From NCBI RefSeq assembly GCF_023703085.1, contig NZ_JAMQJY010000001.1:1612001-1676000 (forward strand): 64,000 nt of DNA. Direction: 5' to 3'. The stretch comes from Alkalicoccobacillus plakortidis. Its GTDB lineage: Bacteria > Bacillota > Bacilli > Bacillales > Bacillaceae_D. Positions 35,514 to 43,353 of the stretch are shown one piece after another. Within the stretch, counting starts at the first letter, position 1. Every line of letters begins with the position of its first letter. A program made the position numbers and the translations under genes. The notes under the pieces were generated by a model. It made no database searches. It was given only the letters and a program-made list of their open reading frames with translations, and had not been told where the DNA came from.

Positions 35514-36035
35514 CTACTGCGTTTCCGATTCCTCTAAGTCTGTCCACCCCTTCGGAAAGCCCATCATCATTTCGTTGAAGTCCGCTGCCTCAAGCGGTGA
35601 TTGTCCTAGAGCCTGTAAGTAGTAAGTCATTCGGATTGCGCTCGAGTGGCCCCCAGGTTTTACCCGTAATGTTTTTTGTAAAGATGTCAATACATCGCTT
35701 TTCTTCACCTTTGTCCAAGCTTCTCCATCGCTTGCTATTGGAGTAGGCCACAATAAACGTTCTTTGTCTTTGGTGAAGCGCCCCGACGGCACTAGCCGGC
35801 AAAACAAACGACCTTCCTTCGTAACCGATATTCTCCAAGTCAGAAAGCGTGCGGTCGAGTTCCATCTTCGCGAAGTTAGCAACATTTTCTCCAACAATCC
35901 AAGTGGGCCTAATTTCGTTAATGAGTCTAAACATTTCTGGCCAGAGGTCGCGGTCATCTTCCGTGCCCCCTCGCTTCCCGGCAATACTGTAAGGTTGGCA
36001 AGGGAATCCTCCTGTAATAAGCTCAATTGCTCCAA
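35514..36035 (-). CDS. Out-of-frame ORF overlapping the methyltransferase, conserved-looking
   Basis: This 173-residue frame overlaps the methyltransferase gene over about 445 bases yet looks like a real protein: ATSGQKCLDSLTKLGPLGLL, EKMLLTSRRWNSTARFLTW, LLWPTPIASDGEAWTKVKKS and a C-terminal EMMMGFPKGWTDLEE. The last two motifs are familiar from phage proteins encoded with cytosine methyltransferases. The TTG start has little ribosome-site support. If translated, it would be dual coding. Alternatively, a one-base error at GCTTGG 35714-35719 would join the methyltransferase to this C-terminus. Confidence 0.5.
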   Translation of the reverse strand: MEQLSLLQEDSLANLTVLPGSEGARKMTATSGQKCLDSLTKLGPLGLLEKMLLTSRRWNSTARFLTWRISVTKEGRLFCRLVPSGRFTKDKERLLWPTPIASDGEAWTKVKKSDVLTSLQKTLRVKPGGHSSAIRMTYYLQALGQSPLEAADFNEMMMGFPKGWTDLEESETQ

Positions 36036-36231
36036 CGTTTACATCCCTTTCTATCAACGTTTGTTTATTTAACGTTTTAATGTCATCAAAAATTGGAGTG
36101 ATTGGCCAGTGTTTATTCAGTACTTTTTGACAAAACAGCTCTCTTTCACAAAAGGCCATTGTCTCAATACCTGCCCACTCTGCAGCTAAAGCAATGCCTC
36201 CAATTCCTGCGAAAAGCTCTAAGGACTTCAT
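35590..36231 (-). CDS. C5 cytosine DNA methyltransferase
   Basis: This enzyme transfers a methyl group from S-adenosylmethionine to cytosine C5. Motif I is MKSLELFAGIGGIALAAEWA, motif IV ITGGFPCQPYSIAGKRGG with catalytic cysteine, motif VI PTWIVGENVANF and motif VIII HQRQRTFIVAYS. At about 213 residues it is short, lacking an evident motif X and most of a recognition domain after residue 170. The start at 36231 follows GGGAGGATATT. It may protect phage DNA from host restriction. The C-terminus is uncertain because of the overlapping frame. Confidence 0.8.
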   Translation of the reverse strand: MKSLELFAGIGGIALAAEWAGIETMAFCERELFCQKVLNKHWPITPIFDDIKTLNKQTLIERDVNVGAIELITGGFPCQPYSIAGKRGGTEDDRDLWPEMFRLINEIRPTWIVGENVANFAKMELDRTLSDLENIGYEGRSFVLPASAVGALHQRQRTFIVAYSNSKRWRSLDKGEEKRCIDIFTKNITGKTWGPLERNPNDLLLTGSRTITA

Positions 36232-36282
36232 AATATCCTCCCAATCCAACCAACCAGCTTTCACCTATGCTGGTGGTTCTTT

Positions 36283-38247
36283 TTAACTAACAACCCTTAA
36301 TTCCTTATCACCTTCAGAAACGACAAGACTTATAACTTGGCTATCAACATCAATCAGCTTTGTCACAGCCTCCGCATTGTCCACGAATATGGGAGCAGAT
36401 AATCCATAGTGCTTCGACAAGGTATTAATAATGTCTAGCCCTACATTGATTCGAGCTGCATTATTTAAGCCACCTGAGTAAGGCACACCTTTGAATAAGG
36501 TTTCGCATGTCTCACGTAAGCCATCATTAATCTGCTGATCGAACAACTTAAATCTGGCAAACTCAAACTTAGAATTGATTTTCTCTTCAAGGAGCTCCAC
36601 TTTTGAGCGAATGAATTCCTCTGTCAAATACAATTCGTGCTCGAGCTTTTCATATTCGCCCGCAAGCTTTTTCTCTTGGTCCAACAGCTGATCAATACGC
36701 TCTTTTGATTGATTAACTGTATTAAATTTTGAAAGATCGGCTTCGAGCACTTCGGAAAGCTTATAACGCAATTTAGCAATTTCGTGTTTAGCTTTTTCTA
36801 AACTCTCTTTTGTGGAAGAACGTAAGTTTTCTATTGATTCTTTGATTACCTGTGATTCTTTCAGCTTGTCCTTGTATGCAGGATCATCTTCTAGGCTAGA
36901 AGTGCCTGCTTTTAAATCTTGGATTTCCTTGTCCAAAGCTTGAACAGCTTCTTTTTTCTGATCAATCTCATTAGTTAAAGTAGCAAGGTATGACTCATAC
37001 CCATTTTGTTTTTCTTTTATTTGTTCAACCTGTGCAGCCTTTTCTTTGCCTTCAACATTGATTGCTTCGAGACGATCAGATTTATGTCTATTAAAATTAG
37101 CTTGAGCCTTCTCTTTAGCAGATTGTAATTTGTCCAATGGCAGAACTTGACCACAACTAGGACAATCCGTATCACCTGTGAAATCGAAGGTCTTACTATT
37201 CACATGAGACCATTCTTCTCTTAATTCTTTAATCGATTCATTTAGCCGATCAATCTTGCTTTTCTCAGAATCATATTCAGTCTGCTTTTGTTTCAATAAA
37301 CGTTTCGCTTCATCCAGACTTTCCTCAGCCTTATAGTATTCAGAACGCTTCTCATTAACCTTGGCGAAATTCTTTTGTTGGTGATCGTTCTTTAAATCCA
37401 TAAGCTGCATTTCAATTTCACGAATCTCTTTTTCTTTGACTGATACCTCGGTACCGTTCTTAATGCGTGAGATCTCAGCCTCTTTGTCCTCAATCTTAGA
37501 TTTAGTTGAAGCAATATCAACTTTGATATCAGCTTCGTTCAATCCAGAGACGTCAGGTAATGCACGCTTAACCTCATCAATTCTCACTGGTATCTTGTCC
37601 AATTCCTTGTTGATCTCAGAGCGTTTGGACGCAATAACTTTCCGATGATCCTCAATGCTCCGATTGTTCAGAAACTGCGGAAGAGTAGCTAAATCTTTAT
37701 TACTCGCAATGACTTCTTCATCAGAGACGTCACCACTTACCTCAAGCAAAATCTCACGGCGTTTCTGCCATTTTAGGTGGTCATTAAAATATGCCGGTGA
37801 CGTCAGGAGCTTAAAGACGTCTTCATCAACAATGCTAGAAACCTTTAACTCATACTCTTTTTTCTTAGACGGCACTTCATCAATAAAGTAGTCTGTAGTA
37901 TGTCCAGTGAATTCCTTGTGTGCGGCTCCACGCTTTTTAGTCCATTTTTCAGCATAGACTTTCTTTAGAGAAAGCTTGGTATCGTCCACAAGAAAGACCG
38001 CTTCGACCTCATGACTTAATCCGTGTACTTCCTTACCATCTTGCGTAACGGTCTTAATTTGAAAATCTGTACGATTTTGACTGTCTTTACCGAACAGAAT
38101 CCAAAGGAAAGCATCAAACACCGTTGTCTTACCTGTCGCGTTATCTCCGTATGCCTTAGTGTCTTGCCCATCTGCTTTTAGAGAAAAGCTTTTAACACCT
38201 TTAAAATTAGTGAGCGTTAGAGAAACAAGCTTCATTTGTTTATTCAA
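36283..38247 (-). CDS. Rad50/SbcC-like AAA ATPase
   Basis: The 654-residue protein has an ABC/SMC-type split ATPase: N-terminal LTNFKGVKSFSLKADGQDT, DNATGKTTVFDAFLWILFGK (Walker A), two long coiled coils (about 195-340 and 380-545), a central CPSCGQVLPLDKL zinc hook, and a C-terminal lobe with IFVDNAEAVTK. SbcC/Rad50 proteins form nuclease complexes at DNA ends. A separate SbcD is absent, so it may work with the adjacent metallo-hydrolase. It is intact; its GCTTGG at 37974 is in frame. TTG start with GGAGG eight bases upstream. Confidence 0.85.
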   Translation of the reverse strand: MNKQMKLVSLTLTNFKGVKSFSLKADGQDTKAYGDNATGKTTVFDAFLWILFGKDSQNRTDFQIKTVTQDGKEVHGLSHEVEAVFLVDDTKLSLKKVYAEKWTKKRGAAHKEFTGHTTDYFIDEVPSKKKEYELKVSSIVDEDVFKLLTSPAYFNDHLKWQKRREILLEVSGDVSDEEVIASNKDLATLPQFLNNRSIEDHRKVIASKRSEINKELDKIPVRIDEVKRALPDVSGLNEADIKVDIASTKSKIEDKEAEISRIKNGTEVSVKEKEIREIEMQLMDLKNDHQQKNFAKVNEKRSEYYKAEESLDEAKRLLKQKQTEYDSEKSKIDRLNESIKELREEWSHVNSKTFDFTGDTDCPSCGQVLPLDKLQSAKEKAQANFNRHKSDRLEAINVEGKEKAAQVEQIKEKQNGYESYLATLTNEIDQKKEAVQALDKEIQDLKAGTSSLEDDPAYKDKLKESQVIKESIENLRSSTKESLEKAKHEIAKLRYKLSEVLEADLSKFNTVNQSKERIDQLLDQEKKLAGEYEKLEHELYLTEEFIRSKVELLEEKINSKFEFARFKLFDQQINDGLRETCETLFKGVPYSGGLNNAARINVGLDIINTLSKHYGLSAPIFVDNAEAVTKLIDVDSQVISLVVSEGDKELRVVS

Positions 38248-38326
38248 TTGTTAAAACCTCCTAGTTGGTGGTATACTGTGTTCAACTTAATTTTTCTAAA
38301 CGGTCGCCTCTGCAAAGGTGGCTTTT

Positions 38327-38593
38327 TTATTGCCCTTCAATCTCTGAATCATCATATCCCCAATAGATTGTGAGATAGTCACCATCAACAGCTACATCAT
38401 ATTCATTACCTTCAAAGTGAGCCATAACTTCTTGTAAGACAGCCTTAATCTCAAAGCCAAGGGTAAATATATTTAATGACGGCTTACCATCCTCGCACTC
38501 TTCCACAATTCGAGATTCGATTTCTTTGACCACTTTTGAAACAAGATTTACTTTTCCTTGTTGAGCCATTTTCGTTGCTTCAGCTGCTTTCAT
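38327..38593 (-). CDS. Hypothetical early phage protein
   Basis: Not recognised. The 88-residue product is helical at first (ATKMAQQGKVNLVSKVVKE), then has a FEIKAVLQEVMAHF helix and a C-terminal beta hairpin (DVAVDGDYLTIYWGYDDSE). It has no membrane segment. A good AGGAGGG lies upstream of the ATG. The gene sits in the row of small early genes between Cro and the recombination block. Confidence 0.55.
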   Translation of the reverse strand: MKAAEATKMAQQGKVNLVSKVVKEIESRIVEECEDGKPSLNIFTLGFEIKAVLQEVMAHFEGNEYDVAVDGDYLTIYWGYDDSEIEGQ

Positions 38594-38608
38594 TGCTTGT
38601 CCCTCCTT

Positions 38609-38893
38609 TTATTTGTTTAACTCGACCTCATGCAAGCCAGTCCAATAACTATCGCCCATGCTGTCTTTTACATACAATTCAACACCTGATAAAAAATACT
38701 CTTCAGCATCAATGACCTCAATATTGACAGTTTTAGTTTCATCAGACCCTAGTAAATCAAATTCCTTCGTCCCTTTTAAACCAATCAAATCAGTACGTCT
38801 CTTTCGTTTTTCTTCCGCCAATTTCTCTCCCTCCTTTCTCGGTGCTGGGTGCACCAGGCGGAACACAAACGGTCTATGTTGAACATAGGTCAC
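38609..38893 (-). CDS. Hypothetical early phage protein, start uncertain
   Basis: Not recognised. Two starts are possible: GTG 38893 (94 residues) or TTG 38821 (70 residues, LAEEKRKRRTDLIGLKG), the latter with a strong AAAGGAGGGAG. The core (KTVNIEVIDAEEYFLSGVEL and SMGDSYWTGLHEVE) is beta-rich and looks similar in style to the small protein at 39441 (VDVHVEDGAGNRFWIAESDV), so the two may be distant paralogues. Confidence 0.5.
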   Translation of the reverse strand: MTYVQHRPFVFRLVHPAPRKEGEKLAEEKRKRRTDLIGLKGTKEFDLLGSDETKTVNIEVIDAEEYFLSGVELYVKDSMGDSYWTGLHEVELNK

Positions 38894-38929
38894 CCCTCAT
38901 GGTCCCTCCGGCACACCCAACAGCTTTTA

Positions 38930-39073
38930 TTAAACTGTTGCTAAAAACTGTTGGTAATATCGTTCGTGCTTCTTACGTGCATAAGCTGCAATGTTCGGTC
39001 TGCCTTTTTGCGTCATGCTGTGTTCCAAGTTAAGGAATAAGGCAGCTAGTTGAAAAAGTTGTTCCTGTTTCAT
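38930..39073 (-). CDS. 47-residue hypothetical early protein
   Basis: The product (MKQEQLFQLAALFLNLEHSM, then TQKGRPNIAAYARKKHERYY) is a short helical basic protein. AAGGA lies about ten bases before the ATG. It fills the gap between its neighbours and is the first minus-strand gene beyond the plus-strand gene at 39129. Function is unknown. Confidence 0.5.
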   Translation of the reverse strand: MKQEQLFQLAALFLNLEHSMTQKGRPNIAAYARKKHERYYQQFLATV

Positions 39074-39128
39074 AGTTTGTTATCCTTTCTCTCCTTAACT
39101 GTTAGAATAGTTAGAGGGAGGTGAAATT

Positions 39129-39413
39129 ATGGAAAGACTAAGTAAGAATTTACAGGATGTTTTAGATTTCCTAGGTCCTGAGTTCACAACTAAAACAATT
39201 AACAATGAGCTTTGTGCATATCGTAAGTTAAATAATAAATACGACATTCACATTAGTGGTTGTAATACCAAGTGCTCACCTTTTAATGTTTATGTTTGGG
39301 ATATTTCAAGTGGTGAGAGTGAAAATTCTACCCTTGTAAACAAGGCGGAGTACCTTAAAACAATTAAGGATTTAGGTTTAGCTTTAGATGAATTTACTGC
39401 TAAGTACAACTAG
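39129..39413 (+). CDS. Plus-strand hypothetical protein inside the early operon region
   Basis: Not recognised. The 94-residue acidic product (MERLSKNLQDVLDFLGPEFT, YDIHISGCNTKCSPFNVYVW, YLKTIKDLGLALDEF) has a helix, a beta core and a final helix. A strong GGGAGGTG lies six bases upstream. All neighbours from 16 kb to 40 kb run on the minus strand, so it must have its own promoter; TAGAAT near 39101 is a possible -10. That layout suits a lysogen-expressed gene. Confidence 0.6.
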   Translation: MERLSKNLQDVLDFLGPEFTTKTINNELCAYRKLNNKYDIHISGCNTKCSPFNVYVWDISSGESENSTLVNKAEYLKTIKDLGLALDEFTAKYN

Positions 39414-39440
39414 TTATTTACTCTTCGAGGTGCCTCGTTC

Positions 39441-39644
39441 TTAACGACTTCGTTCAGAACGACGTGTCTCACCCTCTTCCCACTCAACATCAGACTCTGC
39501 AATCCAGAACCGGTTGCCAGCTCCATCTTCTACATGAACATCCACACCAGTTGAATACTCAATTGCGCTGACCACTGTTACCGCTGTAATGATTCGACCT
39601 TCCTTGCCTTCAAGCTGAGGACGAACATTAGAATAAGCTGACAC
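39441..39644 (-). CDS. Small hypothetical early protein
   Basis: Not recognised. The 67-residue product is beta-rich (RIITAVTVVSAIEYSTGVDV, GAGNRFWIAESDVEWEEGE) with a basic tail. Its start overlaps the end of the upstream gene by 17 bases, indicating one operon. It resembles in style the product at 38609. Confidence 0.5.
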   Translation of the reverse strand: MSAYSNVRPQLEGKEGRIITAVTVVSAIEYSTGVDVHVEDGAGNRFWIAESDVEWEEGETRRSERSR

Positions 39645-39838
39645 GTTCTCCCGCCTCCAATACTGCGATGATCAGGAGTTCTACAAACTGTTTACTCTCA
39701 CGATCTAGTGTTTCTCCAACTGCCTTAAGATCGCGTATCAAATGATTGCGCCTAACTTGTCTTAAATGTGGACCAGCTGCTGAACGTTCGATTTCGTTTA
39801 ACCGATTGGTGAACCCCAAGCATTTCGCCTGTAGTCAT
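39628..39838 (-). CDS. Small hypothetical early protein; one-base frame break at 39816-39821
   Basis: With one base removed (ATGCTTGGGG to ATGCTGGGG) the frame is 69 residues starting MTTGEMLGFTNRLNEIERSA and continuing LRQVRRNHLIRDLKAVGETL. The corrected ATG overlaps the upstream stop as ATGA, the pattern of its neighbours, which supports the correction independently. The helical, charged product is not recognised. Confidence 0.55.
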
Positions 39839-40083
39839 GGTCTTTCACCCTTCAGCTTAAAAATTTCAACAAAGTGGTTAGTTAAAAATTCTTCCATTCT
39901 TTTTGCTAAGAAACACCATTTGTCCCCTCTTGATTCCGGATAATACACAAATCCACCACGATCAATATCTAACTTTTTCATGTAAGCCGGCTTAAGAAGA
40001 ATTTTTTCCTTAAGCCAATCCTCACTTCTACCTGTTTTATCTTTTAGATCTTGCATTGACCACCAGATTTTATCTGCCGCCAA
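39835..40083 (-). CDS. DUF771 family early phage protein
   Basis: The 82-residue product matches DUF771: WWSMQDLKDKTGRSEDWLKE, then KILLKPAYMKKLD, GGFVYYPESRGDKWCFLAKR and MEEFLTNHFVEIFKLKG. It resembles an excisionase-like winged helix (a helix-turn-helix with WLK and a GGFVYYP hairpin), so DNA binding is plausible. It follows the Cro-like gene with a 14-base overlap, the place where early regulators are usually encoded. Confidence 0.75.
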   Translation of the reverse strand: MAADKIWWSMQDLKDKTGRSEDWLKEKILLKPAYMKKLDIDRGGFVYYPESRGDKWCFLAKRMEEFLTNHFVEIFKLKGERP

Positions 40084-40312
40084 CTTCGCTCACCTCCTTT
40101 GTGTCTTTATAAGACACTTTAGGTTTAAAAAAAATACCGATGTCCACCTTATAAAAAACAGCTAATTTAGCTAACTCATCTGCATACCAACGCGTTTGAT
40201 TATTTTCTTTTCTCTTATACGCTGTAAGCGATAGTTCAAGATGATTAGCGACATCTTCCTGTGTTTTTCCACTGTTAACTCTTAACGCTTTTGGAGTTAA
40301 TGTCATGCCCAT
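40070..40312 (-). CDS. Cro-like XRE regulator
   Basis: The 80-residue product has an HTH of XRE type (ALRVNSGKTQEDVANHLELS, LTAYKRKENNQTRWYADELA). It is divergent from the CI-like repressor gene, the lambda Cro arrangement. I chose ATG 40312 (MGMTLTPKAL) because AGAGGGTGAG lies close upstream; ORF extension to 40339 is possible. Its promoter is shown below, and one operator palindrome lies in its own 3' end. Confidence 0.8.
   Translation of the reverse strand: MGMTLTPKALRVNSGKTQEDVANHLELSLTAYKRKENNQTRWYADELAKLAVFYKVDIGIFFKPKVSYKDTKEVSEVGGR
40101..40117. promoter_or_regulatory. Operator palindrome inside the 3' end of the Cro-like gene
   Basis: GTGTCTTTATAAGACAC is a 17-base palindrome with the same GTGTC-N7-GACAC plan as the site between the divergent genes. 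Confidence 0.5.
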
Positions 40313-40342
40313 TATTCTCACCCTCTCTTGTTGCGACACCTT

Positions 40343-40359
40343 GTGTCTTTTTATGACAC
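40343..40359. promoter_or_regulatory. Operator palindrome in the cI-cro intergenic region
   Basis: GTGTCTTTTTATGACAC is a 17-base GTGTC-N7-GACAC palindrome. Further half-sites occur at about 40374 (GGTGTCC), 40401 (GACAC) and 40432-40446 (two GTGTC in tandem), where they overlap both divergent promoters. Confidence 0.65.
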
Positions 40360-40363
40360 CTTC

Positions 40364-40392
40364 ATCTTACAACGGTGTCCAAATTTCGTCAA
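40364..40392 (-). promoter_or_regulatory. Promoter of the Cro-like/early operon
   Basis: On the minus strand TTGACG, a 17-base spacer and TAAGAT form a near-consensus sigma-A promoter. The spacer contains a GGACACC operator half-site, so repressor binding would block it. Confidence 0.7.
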
Positions 40393-40439
40393 CCACAAAA
40401 AGACACTTTTTTTCATAAAACACTTGTAAAAGTGTCTTT

Positions 40440-40468
40440 TTGTGTCTATACTATTCGGTATATATAAT
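40440..40468 (+). promoter_or_regulatory. Promoter of the CI-like repressor
   Basis: TTGTGT, a 17-base spacer and a perfect TATAAT form the promoter. The -35 box overlaps a GTGTC half-site, consistent with auto-regulation. Confidence 0.65.
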
Positions 40469-40493
40469 AACGTAGAAAAGAGGAACAAAAGTC

Positions 40494-41153
40494 ATGGATA
40501 ATTTTTATCAAATAGTTGGAGCAAATATCGAAAAACACAGAAAGGCGAAAAAAGTAAGTGCAGAAGAATTAGGAAAACGAATAGGGGTAACAAAGAAAAC
40601 AATTCGCAGATACGAACTTGGAGAAATTAGAATTCTTAATGATCGTGTATTAGATATTGCAAAAGGTTTAGAAATAGATCCCACAGAATTGTATGCAGGT
40701 ACTATGAATGAAGTTAAATCGGATATGGTTCATGAGGTAGTAAATAATGATTACTCTAACATCACGAATGTTCCTATTGTTGGAGCAATAGCAGCTGGCG
40801 CGCCTATTTTTGCCGAGCAGAACATAGAGGGGTATTTGCCTATGATGACTAGCTTTTTAAAGCAAAATAAAACTTATTTTTATCTAACCGTAACAGGAGA
40901 CAGTATGGATAGAGAATTACCTGAAGGCTCTTATGTGCTTGTGGAAAAAGATGCTGATATTGAAAATGGTCAAATAGCTGTAGTACGTGTAAATGGATAT
41001 GACGCAACTGTCAAAAAGGTTTCTGTGTCCGGAGATATTGTGACTCTTATTCCACTTAGTAATAACCCAACTCATCAACCCCATACATTCAATATAGCCG
41101 AAGACGATATAGCTTTTATTGGAAAAGTTATTCAATCTGTAAAAACATATTAG
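40494..41153 (+). CDS. CI/LexA-type phage repressor
   Basis: The 219-residue repressor maintains lysogeny. Residues 8-65 are an XRE HTH (GANIEKHRKAKKVSAEELGK, RIGVTKKTIRRYELGE). The C-terminal half is an S24 self-cleavage domain: a likely Ala-Gly cleavage bond in GAIAAGAPIFAEQ, the serine in TVTGDSMDRELPEGS and the lysine in NGYDATVKKVS. Prophage induction by RecA-stimulated cleavage is therefore expected. It lies just before the integrase gene, on the same transcript. Confidence 0.9.
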   Translation: MDNFYQIVGANIEKHRKAKKVSAEELGKRIGVTKKTIRRYELGEIRILNDRVLDIAKGLEIDPTELYAGTMNEVKSDMVHEVVNNDYSNITNVPIVGAIAAGAPIFAEQNIEGYLPMMTSFLKQNKTYFYLTVTGDSMDRELPEGSYVLVEKDADIENGQIAVVRVNGYDATVKKVSVSGDIVTLIPLSNNPTHQPHTFNIAEDDIAFIGKVIQSVKTY

Positions 41154-41165
41154 GAGGATAAAAGG

Positions 41166-42299
41166 ATGGCTAGCATAAATGAATTAAAATCTGGTTGGCA
41201 ATATAGGATTTCATATAAAAAACGCGACGGTACTTTCGGAACACTCAGCAAAAATAACTTTAAAAGAAAAAAGGATTGTATATTAGCAGCTGCCGAAATT
41301 GAAAAAAAGTTAAAGGACGGCCATGACTTAGAACAGGGAGATCGTCTTTTTCACGAGTGTTTTAGAGAATGGTATGAGATATTTAGAAAGGGGAAAAAGA
41401 GTAAAGCGAATGATGGTGATATTCGCAGAGCTGTTGAATTTGCAGAAGAAAAATTTCCTTTTATTAAATTTAAAGATCTTAATAGAAAAATGTATCAAAA
41501 TGCTCTAAATGAATACGCAGAGACACATTCCACATCATCAGTGAAAAAGCATCACACATACATGAGGACATTTATTATGGATGCTATAGAGGATGGCGTC
41601 ATAACAAAGAACCCAACTTATAAAGTTATTGCTAAAGGTAAAGTGGAATCAAAAGAAGAAGATCTTAAATATCTTAATTACCAGGATTCTCAATCATTAA
41701 TTGTGGAACTCACGAAGGATCTAAAATATAGATATATCTCACGATACATTATTTTATTTGCCTTAACTTCCGGATGTAGATTTAGCGAAATAATGGGCAT
41801 CACGTGGGATAGCGTTGACTTTAAAAACAAAAAAGTAAGAATAAATAAATCGTGGGATTATGCCGAAGGTGATTTTGGAGAGTTAAAAAATAAAGCATCT
41901 AAAAGAACATTGAGAATTGATGATAAAACAATGGAAATTTTAAAATCATTAAAATCTGAACAACAAAAAGTCGCCCTAGCATCAGGGTTAAGAAATGAAA
42001 ATAATTTGGTTTTTGTAAATAATAAATTTCATCTAGTAACAAACAACGCAGTAAATAAAACATTAAAAGGCATTTGTAAAAAAATATTAGTTACTGAAAT
42101 CACTTGCCACCACCTAAGACATACACACGCTTCAATTCTTCTCTTTAAAAAATGCAATATCAAATACATTTCTAGACGTCTCGGACATGGTGATATTGTT
42201 ACTACATTACAGACATACTCTCATATCATAGATGAAATGGAACAAATGGAATCGGAAGTAGTTAATGACACAATGAGCAGTCTATTTAAAGTTATGTAA
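41166..42299 (+). CDS. int: Tyrosine-type phage integrase
   Basis: The 377-residue recombinase inserts the phage at the tmRNA gene. An N-terminal arm-binding part (YRISYKKRDGTFGTLSKNNF) is followed by a SAM-like core-binding domain (about 60-150) and the catalytic domain with the R of ALTSGCRFSEIMG, HHLRHTHAS, RRLGHGD and the tyrosine of TLQTYSHI. It starts twelve bases after the repressor gene and ends about 140 bases from the tmRNA 3' end, the standard position for ssrA-type integration. Confidence 0.93.
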   Translation: MASINELKSGWQYRISYKKRDGTFGTLSKNNFKRKKDCILAAAEIEKKLKDGHDLEQGDRLFHECFREWYEIFRKGKKSKANDGDIRRAVEFAEEKFPFIKFKDLNRKMYQNALNEYAETHSTSSVKKHHTYMRTFIMDAIEDGVITKNPTYKVIAKGKVESKEEDLKYLNYQDSQSLIVELTKDLKYRYISRYIILFALTSGCRFSEIMGITWDSVDFKNKKVRINKSWDYAEGDFGELKNKASKRTLRIDDKTMEILKSLKSEQQKVALASGLRNENNLVFVNNKFHLVTNNAVNKTLKGICKKILVTEITCHHLRHTHASILLFKKCNIKYISRRLGHGDIVTTLQTYSHIIDEMEQMESEVVNDTMSSLFKVM

Positions 42300-42430
42300 T
42301 ATAGATTCAATGCAAAATGAATGCAAAAAAAAATCAAAAACATAAGGTTTCTTTCGGATTCCACCTAAAACAAAAACTCCACAAACCCTTTAATATCAAG
42401 GCTTGCAGAGTTTCGGTCTGATTCATTCGG

Positions 42431-42475
42431 ATTCTAAAAATGGAGACGGTGGGAATCGAACCCACGTCCAGAAAC
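42431..42475. other. Prophage-host junction (candidate att site) at the tmRNA 3' end
   Basis: The 3' acceptor and T-arm of tmRNA directly adjoin phage sequence ATTCTAAAAA. ssrA-specific integrases recombine within this segment. No second copy is visible at the left end of the window, so the core length cannot be defined and the other junction must lie left of base 1. Confidence 0.5.
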
Positions 42476-42800
42476 AACGACACTTACGCTTCTACGAGCG
42501 TAGTTACTGTATTAGTGTTTCGCCGTCATCTTGGCCCAGTAACAGGCTTTGATACGGCTAGTCCGATTATTCTCTTCCTCCCCCTTCAGACTGCAGGGGA
42601 AAAGGTGTAGCCCACTTAGAGTGAGTCCCAGGTCCTACCACATGGGCGATGGAGGGTGGAACCGCAAAAGAGCTGTTACGCTGCTACTGCGAAGTTGTTG
42701 TTTTCTTTGCCAGTTAATTGGCTTTGGCGTTTTTACGTGGCCGACCCCCACGACTCGCAACGCAAGCACGACCTGTTCCTGTCGAATCCAAAACGTCCCC
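42441..42800 (-). ncRNA. ssrA: tmRNA
   Basis: tmRNA frees stalled ribosomes and tags the nascent chain for proteolysis. The 5' end GGGGACGTTTTGGATTCGAC pairs with the 3' end CGTCTCC to form the acceptor stem, and TGGGTTCGATTCCCACC is the T-arm. The tag frame at 42676-42711 reads GKENNNFAVAA then stop, preceded by the alanine carried on the tRNA part. The acceptor ends TCTCCA followed by TTTTT, so the final CCA is not encoded in full. smpB lies just upstream. Confidence 0.93.
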
Positions 42801-42879
42801 GTGTTAGAAAAAGTTCCGAGGTTTTAATGCCTCAGAACTCTAATGATAGCACAATTAACAGTGAAAATCCAGTCATATG

Positions 42880-43353
42880 CTATCCGTTAAAACGTTCCTT
42901 CATTGCACGATCCACTTCACGTTTCGCATCCTGGCGACGAAGGGTTTCACGTTTGTCGTAATTCTTTTTCCCTTTTGCCACACCTAGTAATACCTTCGCA
43001 AAGCCATTTTTAATATAGACTTTAAGAGGTACCAATGAATAGCCTTGCTGTTGAGTCTGACCAATGAGCTGGCTGATCTCTTTTTTCTTCAGCAATAGCT
43101 TTCTAGCACGTGTTGGTTCATGGTTAAAACGGTTTCCTTGTTCATACTCAGCAATATGAGCATTGTGCAAGTACACCTCGCCATTACGGATGCGAGCAAA
43201 GGAATCCTTAAGATTCATTCGCCCTGCTCGCATCGATTTTATCTCAGTTCCTTGAAGCACCATTCCTGCTTCGAAGGTTTCTTCCACAAAATAATCATGG
43301 CGTGCTTTTTTGTTCTGCGCAATGAGATTATCATCTGTTTTTGGTTTTGCCAT
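42880..43353 (-). CDS. smpB: SsrA-binding protein
   Basis: SmpB binds tmRNA and brings it to stalled ribosomes. The 157-residue product ([60 protein letters not shown], basic tail ending [14 protein letters not shown]) has the full family length. I set the start at 43353 (MAKPKTDDN) after GAGGTG. It is directly upstream of its RNA partner. Confidence 0.95.
   Translation of the reverse strand: MAKPKTDDNLIAQNKKARHDYFVEETFEAGMVLQGTEIKSMRAGRMNLKDSFARIRNGEVYLHNAHIAEYEQGNRFNHEPTRARKLLLKKKEISQLIGQTQQQGYSLVPLKVYIKNGFAKVLLGVAKGKKNYDKRETLRRQDAKREVDRAMKERFNG

Noticed and set aside
37974..37979. GCTTGG as an error in the Rad50-like gene
   Set aside because: Here the six bases are in frame and encode a fitting VDDTKLSLK; similarly 44159 in rnr and 62027 in gpmI are correct as given.
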